NCBI GenBank assembly: GCA_000146855.1
Contig: GL405246.1
Coordinates: 2,292,574 to 2,350,327 of the forward strand
Reading direction: 5' to 3'
DNA: 57,754 nt
Source of the DNA: [Eubacterium] yurii subsp. margaretiae ATCC 43715
Lineage (GTDB): Bacteria > Bacillota > Clostridia > Peptostreptococcales > Filifactoraceae
In this document: positions 27,181-35,222 of the stretch, piece after piece
Layout of the letters: every line of letters begins with the position of its first letter
Position numbering within the stretch: the first letter of the stretch is position 1
Made by a program: the position numbers and the translations under genes
Notes under the pieces: generated by a model
Told to the model about the DNA's origin: nothing
The model's database searches: none
What the model saw: the letters and a program-made list of their open reading frames with translations, nothing else

Positions 27181-28042
27181 TTTCATAAAACCTTATTAAA
27201 GATATGTCTTTCTGTTCCAACGCATCAAATATGCTCTTGCAATATATCTTCACCGCATTGGTCAAGACTTCAGTTCTACCGTTAATTATTACACTGTCTT
27301 GCATTATATTTACAAGTTTCAATTTTTCTTCACTGGTAAATTCTTCCATCTCCATACTACATACTTTTCTATCTACCAATACTCTAAACGGCTCCATAAG
27401 ATCTGAAGCAAGATTGAAGTGATTGAACATATTGTCATGGAAAAGCCCAAGCTGTGTCATATATCCGCAAGATGTTATCTCTCTTGAAAACATGGATGCA
27501 ATTATAGCGTATCCATAGTTTAATGCGGAATTTACAACAATATCAGCTCTTCTGCTAAAATCAAGTCCGAAAAGTGCATTAAAGTACACTTTGGCTGCAT
27601 GACCCTCTCTATTGGTGCTATCTGCAAACTGCACCTGTCTTACATAGTCTTCGAGCATCTCATACTGAGATTTTGACCTTGACTTTAGATGTAGGGCTTG
27701 CTGTCTTATTTTTTCCTTTACAATCTGGGTCCACACCTCAAGTTTCATCTCATTGTCCCATTGTATCTGAGTTCTTACCTTGGCACTGCTGTCATGAGAT
27801 CCGTAATAGGGTATGAGTTCAGATGACGGATTTCTCTTTTCATCGCAAAATACTACCTTTATCTTTTGTTTAGTAAGTTCTGATAATAGCGCACAAGTTA
27901 TCGATATGGCTGTAGTGGCAAGAATTAAGGTATGAATCTCGCTCAGATGTATCTTGGTCGTACTTTCCTGCCTTACCACCATATATCCCATCTGATAGTC
28001 TAACTTGGCACTGTTTGATATCTCTATTGTTCTCCAACTCAT
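27170..28042 (-). CDS. cas1: CRISPR-associated integrase Cas1 (type II-A)
   Basis: Metal-dependent integrase that inserts new spacers at the leader-repeat junction. 290 residues. Catalytic residues by spacing to type II-A homologues are E146 in REGHAAKVYFNALFG, H201 in LGLFHDNMFN and E216 in SDLMEPFRVLVD. The N-terminal beta-sandwich opens MSWRTIEISNSAKLDYQMGY, typical of Cas1-II. It overlaps cas9 by four bases (ATGA), so the operon is tightly coupled in the order cas9-cas1-cas2-csn2. Confidence 0.97.
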   Translation of the reverse strand: MSWRTIEISNSAKLDYQMGYMVVRQESTTKIHLSEIHTLILATTAISITCALLSELTKQKIKVVFCDEKRNPSSELIPYYGSHDSSAKVRTQIQWDNEMKLEVWTQIVKEKIRQQALHLKSRSKSQYEMLEDYVRQVQFADSTNREGHAAKVYFNALFGLDFSRRADIVVNSALNYGYAIIASMFSREITSCGYMTQLGLFHDNMFNHFNLASDLMEPFRVLVDRKVCSMEMEEFTSEEKLKLVNIMQDSVIINGRTEVLTNAVKIYCKSIFDALEQKDISLIRFYENEF

Positions 28043-31000
28043 ATTGTCATCAGATCCTTTTCACAAGAATATAGTCCTGTTATAGATTGTTGTATAAGTT
28101 TAAACTCTTTATAATTTGTAATATTTTTTTTACATCGGCACTTGCCTGTTGACTTTGATCCTCCAATATCAGATAAATCCACTTCTTTTAAATTAGATAA
28201 ATTAAAAATTATATTATACAATACCTTGCACTGTTTTTCTAAATCTATTTCTTCAAACTTAGATTTTTTATTTTTTAAAAAGTCTCCAAAACTTAAGTCT
28301 TTTTTATTATATTTAACTAGTGACATTCTTTTGCTAAATACAGTATTTTCAAACTTGTCTTGAATTTTATTATAAAGTTCAATATTTTTTTCTTCTGTTA
28401 AAACAGGATTTTTTTCTCTATCTATCTCATCAAATTTAGACATAGAAACAGCCTTTTCTATCTTCCTAATATATTCCACCTCTTCTTTTTTCATCTTAAG
28501 TTGATAAGCATTGTAAAGTTGTATCCTATCATCATTTTTTCCACCAAGATAATATAGATAACCGTCTATTTTTACCAGTGAATTTGTCGAAATAAATGGT
28601 AGACATAGCCTTATATCTGATACGCTATCTTTCCCACCATCATTTAAGTTATATCTAAAATAGTTTAATAATTTTTCTTCACTTAAACTATCTTTTCTTC
28701 CAAGATATACAGGTATAGCCTCAAGACTTCTAATAGTTTTTCTCTTCTTTACATACTCCACTAAACAATATCCTGATATAGATATGGAAGTTCTTCCGCC
28801 ATATCTTAGTATATTGCAAAGTCTTTCATCGCTTGTTTTAATTGGTCTATAAGCTTGAAGATTTGGTTTCTTCGGCGTTTTGTCTGCCTTTTCTACTTTA
28901 TTACGCCCAAATTTTATCTCCTTAACTCCAACAATAGTTTCTTTTGTGATTGACCCATGCCCTTCTTCCACCTTCTTAGTAATAAGAGGAGAGTTTTTAG
29001 CCATTGTTTTTTTCACTATTACTATTGTTCCGGAATTCCCTTCACTTTGACCTATCCATGCAACTTCGCTCTTGCTTTTTACATCTCTTTCAAAAAATCT
29101 ATCCATATGGTATTTATACACAGGATTGTCAGGATTTTTTCTTGCATCTTTGATGAAATTGGCAGGATTTCTTGTGAATTTGACAAAGTATGAATTACCC
29201 ACCACTATATTGAGATAGGCGTCGTTGGCATGGTGAAAATCATTAATCAGCCTTGATTTGAAAAGTTCAAACTTATGTCTAAATTCTGATACAAGTCTTG
29301 CCTTTGAAAAGACTACATCCACATCTTCTCCCATAGATTTTTGCAGTATCTGAGCCATACATTTTGTTGCCTGACCTGTCTCTACGATTTGACGATTGAT
29401 AAATGAAAGCTTTTCTTCATCAGAAAATTCCTGAGTCTTCCTTGTAAGCCTTGAGTATTTTTCATTACTCATAAATCCCTGATCGTGTAATATCTTCCAA
29501 AATCCCTGACAACTTGCTTGGATTTGTGGAGTTATAGGGTCATTTTGCTTCCTGTTGTTTATCTCTTTCTTTACCAATACAAGGTTATCCAAGCTGTCGT
29601 CCTTGACAAATGAGCGTGGATATATATGGTCTATATCGTAGAGATTGTCGTCCATGAGCTTGTCAAGTTCTATGACTTCCCCGCTGTACATACATCTTCC
29701 TTTTTGCAGATAATACAGGTACATCTTCTTACTTCTAAAATATGACTCATCCTTGCTGTCAAGTTCTTTAACCCATTGTTTAGAGTCTTCTTTGATACCG
29801 TTATACAGTTCTTTTAATCTATCCTTCCTCGACTTTGTCCTTACTTTTTCGCCCTCTGATCTTGTCATCTCGACAAATATCCTCTTTGGGGCATAGCCAA
29901 TTACTGTTTGTATCTCATCCACTATCTTCATAGACTGCCATATCATCCTCTTTACAGGAGAAGATAGATACATATCGTCAAGATCTTCTATAGTCCACTC
30001 ACTTAGAGGTTTTTCAAGTTTTTTTACTCTTTTTTCAAGTTCGTCCATATAGGTAAATCTTGAGCTCAAAAGCTCCATAAGATTGAAGTTTGTTTCCCAA
30101 AGACTTTGTATTATACTCCTTACTTCACCTGTGCCTACATCTGCTCCTTCAAGCTCCAAAAATGACTTAGAAAGATTGCCCCAGTTACTGAATTTGAAGC
30201 CTAATATTCTTTTTATCTTATCTTTATCTATTTCATCTCCATATTTTTCTACAATTTCCTCTTTTACAAATCTCTTTTCATCACCATACACGGTCTTCAA
30301 AAATATAATATCTTCTATCATATCTACAATACTTTGTTTGTTAATTTCTTCTTTGAAAACTCCTGTAAATTTCCCTATTGACGAAAGATAGGCATTGCAT
30401 ACAGTATCTGTACCTGAAAGCACACTGTCTTTGTCCATGATATTAAGTGAAATCAATTCTTTTTTTATATCTTTTTGACTTACTTTTTTTCCCTTCACAA
30501 ACAAATCATTATATATCTTTTGTTTGGCCTCTACAGATATTTTTTCACCGTCTATTTTTATGTTATTTATCTCATTTAAGACCATAAACTTCTCATAAAG
30601 CAGTGATTGTTTAGGCAAAGTATGCTCATCTGAGATATAGGTACATTTTCTTACCATTTTCTCGATAAATTCTTTACGAGAGCCTTTAACATCCACCTTA
30701 TCTTCAAAGTTCCAAGGTAATATCCTTCCACCTTGTTTTATCTTAGCCCATGAATTTGCTTTATTATCTTTTTTAGGATTTTTGTCAAGTGGACCCACAT
30801 AGTATGGGATTTGAAACTCAAAAAGTTGAATTATCATTTCACTTACTGTCAGATTTTTCTCGCCTTTTTCTTTTAAGAAAGGCAGATAGTTTTCGGCTTT
30901 TTTAAGTATGGCTCTAAGCTCTCTTGATTGGAGTTGATTCGGTATTACGCCGTTCGAAGCTGTAAGCTGCTTTTTCAAAAACTCACCTAATTTAATTTTT

Positions 31001-32214
31001 TCAAGGATTTCTATCTTATCTTTATTGTCATCAGGAATATTTTTAAGTGCTGTATCTTCGATATATTTATATAGGTCTTCTATCTTCCTTTTATCTACAG
31101 ACCTGCGTTCTTTTGCTATATTGCTGTTTACACTACCTACATAGGCACTGTAATTTTTATCTGTCATTTTTCTGAACATATCGTTGTAGGCTTTTTTATC
31201 ATATTTTTTTAACAGTTCTTTTATTTTTAACAAATCTTTATGGTGATTTTCATAAGCCTCTACCCTTGCCTCACAAAGGTATTTAGAGTTTCCTATAATA
31301 TTTGAAAGTAAACCCATATCGTGGACAGACTTTGCTCTTTCCACCAAGTCAAAGTATTCATCTCCTATTATTTCTTTTACTTTTAAAGAGCTTTCTTCAT
31401 AATCAGACTCTCTAAATCCTATTTTTATTTTTTTATTTTCATCTTGTATATCTTCAATGTTGTATAATTCAACAACACTTGCCTCTAAGCCACTTATGAG
31501 TTTAATTAAATTATATTTTGATTTGTCTTTTTTACTTATCGACAGTTCCTCTGACAATTCTTCGAGTATCTTTGTCCTTGATTTTCCCTTTTGTGAAAGG
31601 ATTTTTTCAAAATTATCTATGTTAGTTATTCTTGGCAATTCTATTTCAAAATATTCACAACTCTCAACCAAGTCGTTGTAGAAAACATCCATGCCTTGTA
31701 TGTCTCCATCACCCTTGAGTGAAGCATTTAAAAAATGACCTCTATGTGAAAAAAGGTTTAAAATTGCGAGAAAAACAAGTCTTACATCAAATTTCTCATC
31801 ACTGTTGATAAGAGCGCTTCTTAGGTGGAAAATAGTCTTGTATTTTTCATAATAGTCTTTGTCTGTAAAAGTAGCATCATTAAACAAGGTGTATCTTTGT
31901 CTATTATTTTCAGACCTGTCGTCTAAGAAAAACTTGCTTTCTTCAAGACGAATAAAAAAACTTGGATCTACTCTGTTAATCTCATCAGCAAATAGTTCTT
32001 TTAACATTGCCTTTCTTGCTTTTTCTCTTTCACTTCTTCTGCGTGAAGTTCTCTTTGTTCTTCTTTCTGCAGCAGTATTTGCTTTCTCAAAGAGTCTTGC
32101 TCCCCACATATCTTTGCCCTTAGCTCTGAGCAGATTGTAGGAAGTATCTGTTACAGCCCAACCCACTGAGTTTGTACCGACGTCCAGTCCTATGTAATAT
32201 TGCTTGTTTTCCAT
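28039..32214 (-). CDS. cas9: Cas9 endonuclease (type II-A)
   Basis: RNA-guided DNA endonuclease, 1391 residues. RuvC-I: D11 in YIGLDVGTNSVGW. Arg-rich bridge helix at about 55-80 (RRTKRTSRRRSEREKARK). RuvC-II: E782 in FVEMTRSEGEK. HNH: D862 and H863 in YDIDHIYPRS. RuvC-III: H995 and D998 in HHANDAYLN. All nuclease residues are present, so it should be active. The C-terminus carries the PAM-interacting domain and ends QQSITGLYSCEKDLMTI. AAGGAGG precedes the ATG at 32214. From memory the sequence matches the Eubacterium yurii Cas9; this was not searched. A cluster of Cys (KCRCKK) near the C-terminus is slightly unusual. Confidence 0.99.
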   Translation of the reverse strand: MENKQYYIGLDVGTNSVGWAVTDTSYNLLRAKGKDMWGARLFEKANTAAERRTKRTSRRRSEREKARKAMLKELFADEINRVDPSFFIRLEESKFFLDDRSENNRQRYTLFNDATFTDKDYYEKYKTIFHLRSALINSDEKFDVRLVFLAILNLFSHRGHFLNASLKGDGDIQGMDVFYNDLVESCEYFEIELPRITNIDNFEKILSQKGKSRTKILEELSEELSISKKDKSKYNLIKLISGLEASVVELYNIEDIQDENKKIKIGFRESDYEESSLKVKEIIGDEYFDLVERAKSVHDMGLLSNIIGNSKYLCEARVEAYENHHKDLLKIKELLKKYDKKAYNDMFRKMTDKNYSAYVGSVNSNIAKERRSVDKRKIEDLYKYIEDTALKNIPDDNKDKIEILEKIKLGEFLKKQLTASNGVIPNQLQSRELRAILKKAENYLPFLKEKGEKNLTVSEMIIQLFEFQIPYYVGPLDKNPKKDNKANSWAKIKQGGRILPWNFEDKVDVKGSRKEFIEKMVRKCTYISDEHTLPKQSLLYEKFMVLNEINNIKIDGEKISVEAKQKIYNDLFVKGKKVSQKDIKKELISLNIMDKDSVLSGTDTVCNAYLSSIGKFTGVFKEEINKQSIVDMIEDIIFLKTVYGDEKRFVKEEIVEKYGDEIDKDKIKRILGFKFSNWGNLSKSFLELEGADVGTGEVRSIIQSLWETNFNLMELLSSRFTYMDELEKRVKKLEKPLSEWTIEDLDDMYLSSPVKRMIWQSMKIVDEIQTVIGYAPKRIFVEMTRSEGEKVRTKSRKDRLKELYNGIKEDSKQWVKELDSKDESYFRSKKMYLYYLQKGRCMYSGEVIELDKLMDDNLYDIDHIYPRSFVKDDSLDNLVLVKKEINNRKQNDPITPQIQASCQGFWKILHDQGFMSNEKYSRLTRKTQEFSDEEKLSFINRQIVETGQATKCMAQILQKSMGEDVDVVFSKARLVSEFRHKFELFKSRLINDFHHANDAYLNIVVGNSYFVKFTRNPANFIKDARKNPDNPVYKYHMDRFFERDVKSKSEVAWIGQSEGNSGTIVIVKKTMAKNSPLITKKVEEGHGSITKETIVGVKEIKFGRNKVEKADKTPKKPNLQAYRPIKTSDERLCNILRYGGRTSISISGYCLVEYVKKRKTIRSLEAIPVYLGRKDSLSEEKLLNYFRYNLNDGGKDSVSDIRLCLPFISTNSLVKIDGYLYYLGGKNDDRIQLYNAYQLKMKKEEVEYIRKIEKAVSMSKFDEIDREKNPVLTEEKNIELYNKIQDKFENTVFSKRMSLVKYNKKDLSFGDFLKNKKSKFEEIDLEKQCKVLYNIIFNLSNLKEVDLSDIGGSKSTGKCRCKKNITNYKEFKLIQQSITGLYSCEKDLMTI

Positions 32215-32333
32215 TTTTTCCTCCTTAAAATTTCATATTTTTGTTAATAAATGCTTAGGTTATTTTTAGTTTCAAGCTAATAAGACTTAAAAAAATAAAG
32301 ATTTTTAGCATCATAAATTTCATATATTAATTA

Positions 32334-32482
32334 CTAGACTTTCCCACTAAAATTATTATTATTTTTATTGAAATTTGAATATTTTTAATAAAAATTAAAC
32401 AACTATGTCAAGTATAGTATCGTATTTTAAAAATATATTCTAATTTCAAAATTTTTAATAAGTTTTCATGTGAGAAGTTGGA
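32334..32482. mobile_element. R3 MITE, copy 2, internally deleted
   Basis: Left end CTAGACTTTCCCAC and right end GTGAGAAGTTGGA are decayed R3 termini. The interior ACTATGTCAAGTATAGTAT...TTCATGTG matches the copy at 44971. It lacks about 80 bp lying between two copies of TTGAAATTT in the full element, as expected for a short-repeat deletion. It occupies the gap between the cas9 start and the tracrRNA promoter. Confidence 0.75.
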
Positions 32483-32518
32483 TTTATACTAAAATTCAGT
32501 AAATTTTTTGAAAAACAG

Positions 32519-32547
32519 TTGACAAAGTAAAAATTTGATGATATCAT
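32519..32547 (+). promoter_or_regulatory. promoter of tracrRNA
   Basis: TTGACA (32519-32524), 17-base spacer, TATCAT (32542-32547). Transcription would begin near 32554, exactly at the anti-repeat. Confidence 0.85.
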
Positions 32548-32553
32548 TATCAT

Positions 32554-32661
32554 TGATTTACAAGGTGAGTTCAAACAAGGATTTATCCGTAATTGATTGC
32601 TCGCATTGTGCGACATTTTCTTATGTAAATCGTGAAGTCGGACTTTCGACTTCTTTTTTTT
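32554..32661 (+). ncRNA. tracrRNA
   Basis: About 105 nt on the strand opposite cas9. The anti-repeat ATTGATTTACAAGGT...TCAAAC (32552-32576) pairs with the 5' half of the crRNA repeat, leaving a GAGT bulge where the crRNA has its own mismatch. A short nexus hairpin GGATTTATCC (32579-32588) follows, then hairpin TCGCATTGTGCGA (32601-32613), then terminator hairpin GAAGTCG/CGACTTC (32634-32653) with eight T. The order matches known type II-A tracrRNAs. Confidence 0.93.
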
Positions 32662-32727
32662 ATACTATAAAATCTAACATATTTATCGTTAAAAGACAAG
32701 CGTTTGTTTAATTAAATTAACTTTTTT

Positions 32728-32780
32728 AAAACTAAAAAAGACCTTTCACAAAATCTTATGTAGAGGTCTTTTTTAGTTTT
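32728..32780. terminator. bidirectional hairpin between convergent RNA genes
   Basis: Perfect 17-bp stem AAAACTAAAAAAGACCT (32728-32744) / AGGTCTTTTTTAGTTTT (32764-32780). A and T runs on both arms let it terminate in either direction. It lies between tracrRNA (+) and the structured RNA at 32934-33132 (-) and would act as a back-up barrier for both. Confidence 0.7.
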
Positions 32781-32933
32781 ATACTTCTTATATTTTGATT
32801 GAAGTCTAAATATCAAAGTAAATATTTTATGTAGAATTTGCTCCTGTAATTTAAAAATTATTGAAATATTAATATTAAAGAAAGCACACGCAATAATATG
32901 TCTATAAAATCAAACGCATATATACATTTACGC

Positions 32934-33132
32934 AAAATAAAAACCGGAATACCGTCCCTCCCCAAATTCAAGTCCCGAGATTACTCAGGTGGGTGTCCTG
33001 CTTTCTTCGCTGGCTACCAGAATATGTACAAATCCTGCACACTAAGGCTTGTCATTGATTTTAAAAAGACCCGAACTCCCGTATACAAATTGTCGGTTGA
33101 ATTTAAGGTAGTATAACGCATACTCCAGTCTT
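32934..33132 (-). ncRNA. unidentified ~200-nt structured RNA
   Basis: A discrete RNA gene inferred from its parts: a promoter at 33138-33166, a 5' end AAGACTGGAGTAT (33132-33120) that pairs over 13 positions with a 3' end GTATTCCGGTTTT (32952-32940), and a U run right after. A second stem CCTTAAATTCAA / TTGAATTTGGGG (12 bp with GU pairs) continues the rod, and local hairpins CAGG/CCTG and CTGG/CCAG lie inside. GC content is visibly higher than in nearby intergenic DNA. The plus-strand open frame across it uses codons foreign to the other genes. Size and closed rod suggest a 6S-like or raiA-motif-like RNA, but I could not identify it. Confidence 0.65.
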
Positions 33133-33137
33133 GAGTT

Positions 33138-33166
33138 ATTATATAATATTCCTGTTAATTTTTCAA
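33138..33166 (-). promoter_or_regulatory. promoter of the structured RNA
   Basis: On the minus strand TTGAAA (33166-33161), 17-base spacer, consensus TATAAT (33143-33138). The predicted start near 33131 coincides with the closing stem of the RNA. Confidence 0.78.
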
Positions 33167-33302
33167 GGTTCTTTGAAAAAAAAATTAAATTTTCATTACA
33201 AAATAAGATTTTTATACCACTAAATTTTTATACTCTCATCCATATAATTTAAAGCAATACTAAGATACTATTTGTAATATATAAAAATCTCATTACCTTC
33301 CT

Positions 33303-34319
33303 TTATTTAGTGCTGTTTCTCTCCATAAGGTTATACGGCAGTATCACTTCATTGGCTTTGAATACATAGCCTGTCTTATGTTCCTTGTTTTCTATCTCCT
33401 TGACGATAAGTCTTGCACATATAGCCCCTATGTCAAACATAGGTAGCGATATAGATGTAATACCAGGTCTTATCAGTTTTGCAATCTTGGTATCATATAT
33501 CTGAGAAAGCTTGTAATCTTCAGGGATTGACTTGCCATTATCCTGCATATAGTAGATTACTCCTAGAGTGGATTCATCGTTTGCAGATATAATGGACTTT
33601 ATTGCCTTATCTTTCTTAAGTGTCTTTTCTATCAGTTTGTAGGCTGATTCTATGTCGTTTGCACCATATATCACCTTGAATTTGGAAGAAGGTATTTTCT
33701 TTTCCTTTACAGCCTCTTCAAGTATAGCCTGCCTACTGTTTTCCTTGAGATTGTGCTCATCCTTGTCAGGTCTTAGGTAAATTATCTTGCCGTCGTCCTT
33801 TTCCGTCTTTTCAAGCAATGTAATCATTGCTTCCACCCTGTCTACATCTACACAATTGATATTGTCAATCTTAGGTGTACCAAGTGTATAATAGACTGTA
33901 GGCACTCCGTATTTTTTCAACTTTTTATCCATTTCTTCGTTGATTTTTTCGGTTACGATTATGATTCCGGCTGCCTGTTTAGAACGTAGCAAATTTACGA
34001 ATTCTTCCTCTTTCTTACTATCACAGTAAGTATTACATAAAACGGTGTCATATTGGTAGATTCTGGCTATTTCTTCTATTGCATTTACCAAATCTCCCAC
34101 AGGATACTTCGAGCCCGGTACTATTACTCCCAACAATTGACTCTTTTTCATTACTAGACTTCTTGCTACAGGGTTTGGCACATATCCTGTATCTTCTATT
34201 ACTCTGAATACTTTTTCCCTTATACCGCTACTTACCGGTTTGGAGTCGTTGATAACTCTAGATACGGTAGATATCGACACTCCGGAAATTCTGGCTACGT
34301 CTTTGATAGTAACCGGCAT
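33303..34319 (-). CDS. LacI-family transcriptional regulator
   Basis: Sugar-responsive repressor of 338 residues. The N-terminal helix-turn-helix and hinge are visible: VTIKDVARISGVSISTVSRVIND (about 3-25), then GYVPNPVARSLVMKKSQLLGVIVPG. A periplasmic-binding-protein-like effector domain follows to the end, with SIISANDESTLGVIYYMQDNG and PGITSISLPMFDIG typical of the family. GGGAGGG fits the third in-frame ATG (34319) best by spacing. No metabolic gene adjoins it, so its target is unknown; the sucrose genes at 13-17 kb are candidates only by class. A CG-centred palindrome beside its promoter suggests autoregulation. Confidence 0.9.
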   Translation of the reverse strand: MPVTIKDVARISGVSISTVSRVINDSKPVSSGIREKVFRVIEDTGYVPNPVARSLVMKKSQLLGVIVPGSKYPVGDLVNAIEEIARIYQYDTVLCNTYCDSKKEEEFVNLLRSKQAAGIIIVTEKINEEMDKKLKKYGVPTVYYTLGTPKIDNINCVDVDRVEAMITLLEKTEKDDGKIIYLRPDKDEHNLKENSRQAILEEAVKEKKIPSSKFKVIYGANDIESAYKLIEKTLKKDKAIKSIISANDESTLGVIYYMQDNGKSIPEDYKLSQIYDTKIAKLIRPGITSISLPMFDIGAICARLIVKEIENKEHKTGYVFKANEVILPYNLMERNSTK

Positions 34320-34402
34320 CTTCATCCCTCCCATTTTAAATATAAATAAAATATTTGCACTTTAATAAGTGCAAAATACATCTGATTGTTTTTTTCATTG
34401 TA

Positions 34403-34446
34403 ATTATACTACATGAAAAGATTTTTTTCAACATAAAAAACGTTTA
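34403..34446 (-). promoter_or_regulatory. promoter and putative operator of the LacI-type gene
   Basis: Minus strand: TTGAAA (34431-34426), 17-base spacer, TATAAT (34408-34403). Just upstream lies AAAACGTTTA (34437-34446), a near-palindrome centred on CG as in LacI-family operators. The promoter is strong by consensus; the operator is a suggestion. Confidence 0.65.
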
Positions 34447-34570
34447 TTTTTTTATCATTATCTAAAGTTGAACAAGGATTTGCATGAGCAAAAATAAAAA
34501 TTAAAATTCATTTTTTTCTGCTTATACTATTATTTTTTAATGCAATGTACTATGAAAATAAAATTAGTAA

Positions 34571-34599
34571 TTGATTTTTAAGCAGAAATATGATAAAAT
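34571..34599 (+). promoter_or_regulatory. promoter of rpmE
   Basis: TTGATT (34571-34576), 17-base spacer, TAAAAT (34594-34599). The ~60-nt leader contains a hairpin GGCAATA (34621-34627) / TATTGCC (34637-34643) before the ribosome binding site, a possible autogenous control site. Confidence 0.6.
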
Positions 34600-34667
34600 T
34601 GCATGGTTAAAATATTTTTAGGCAATAACAAGCAACTATTGCCCATTATTTATAAGAGGTGAAAATA

Positions 34668-34958
34668 ATGAAACCAAATATACATCCTGAGTTTAAAGAA
34701 GTTACAGTTCACTGTGCTTGCGGAAATACATTTACTTCAGCATCTACAAAAGACGAAGTAAAGGTAGAAATTTGCTCAGCTTGTCATCCTTTCTACACAG
34801 GTCAAAGTAAGAATGTTGAAAAAGGTGGCAGGGTAGAAAAATTCAACAAAAAATTCAGCAGAAAAAATAAGTTTATTATCGCTGAAATATCTCGGCTATA
34901 TCTCATAATTGGGGATATAGCCTTTTTATTTGCATTTATTATACCAATATCTATTTAA
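34668..34958 (+). CDS. rpmE: 50S ribosomal protein L31, with frameshifted C-terminus
   Basis: L31 of the 50S subunit, zinc-binding form: C16, C18, C36 and C39 (CAC...CSAC). Residues 1-66 are normal ([20 protein letters not shown]...KFSRK). The as-read frame then continues for 30 residues of hydrophobic sequence encoded by the terminator hairpin itself, which is not an L31 tail. The junction is a run of six A (34862-34867); a seventh A would give KFSRKK and an immediate TAA, a 67-residue protein of normal length. So the sequence has a one-base loss, an assembly error, or relies on slippage. The start is the ATG after AAGAGGTG; a GTG three codons earlier lies inside the ribosome binding site. 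Confidence 0.88.
   Translation: MKPNIHPEFKEVTVHCACGNTFTSASTKDEVKVEICSACHPFYTGQSKNVEKGGRVEKFNKKFSRKNKFIIAEISRLYLIIGDIAFLFAFIIPISI
34894..34927 (+). terminator. terminator of rpmE
   Basis: Perfect 9-bp stem GGCTATATC (34894-34902) / GATATAGCC (34914-34922) followed by TTTTT. It lies inside the as-read rpmE frame, strong evidence that the true stop is upstream. Confidence 0.92.
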
Positions 34959-35095
34959 TTGACAAAAATCTTCTTTGAATAACTTGTTATTACAGTATTA
35001 AAAAACAAAAGTATTCATAGTTCTAATAAATTTTAATCTTAGATTAGCAATGTATAAAATGGAAATTTTCCATTGTTTTATAACTATTACTATAA

Positions 35096-35216
35096 TACTA
35101 AAATTCAATAAAATTATGGATTGTATATTTTAAAAAAATTTATAATAAAGGTGAAATTCCTTGTTATTTCAATTTAATAATCTATGATATATCCATAAAT
35201 TAAGCAGATAATTCTA
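35096..35216. repeat. R1 repeat, copy 5
   Basis: Begins TACTAAAATTCAATAAAATT and ends near ATTAAGCAGATAATTCTA, with ATGGAT / ATCCAT arms inside. The right terminus is somewhat decayed. It lies directly downstream of the udk stop codon. Confidence 0.6.
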
Positions 35217-35222
35217 TTACTC

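Noticed and set aside
26863..27186. Longer cas2 starting at 27186
   Set aside because: Two codons longer than type II-A homologues of the MSYRYMRM type; kept only as an alternative start.
32898..33116. Plus-strand open frame of 72 codons containing a TnpB-like LPKFKSRDYS string
   Set aside because: It is antisense to the structured RNA, has no good ribosome binding site, uses codons unlike the other genes, and the rest of the frame shows no TnpB domain. The resemblance is probably chance.
34867..34958. Hydrophobic tail of L31 as a genuine membrane extension
   Set aside because: It is encoded by the terminator stem-loop and T run, and one added A restores a normal stop.
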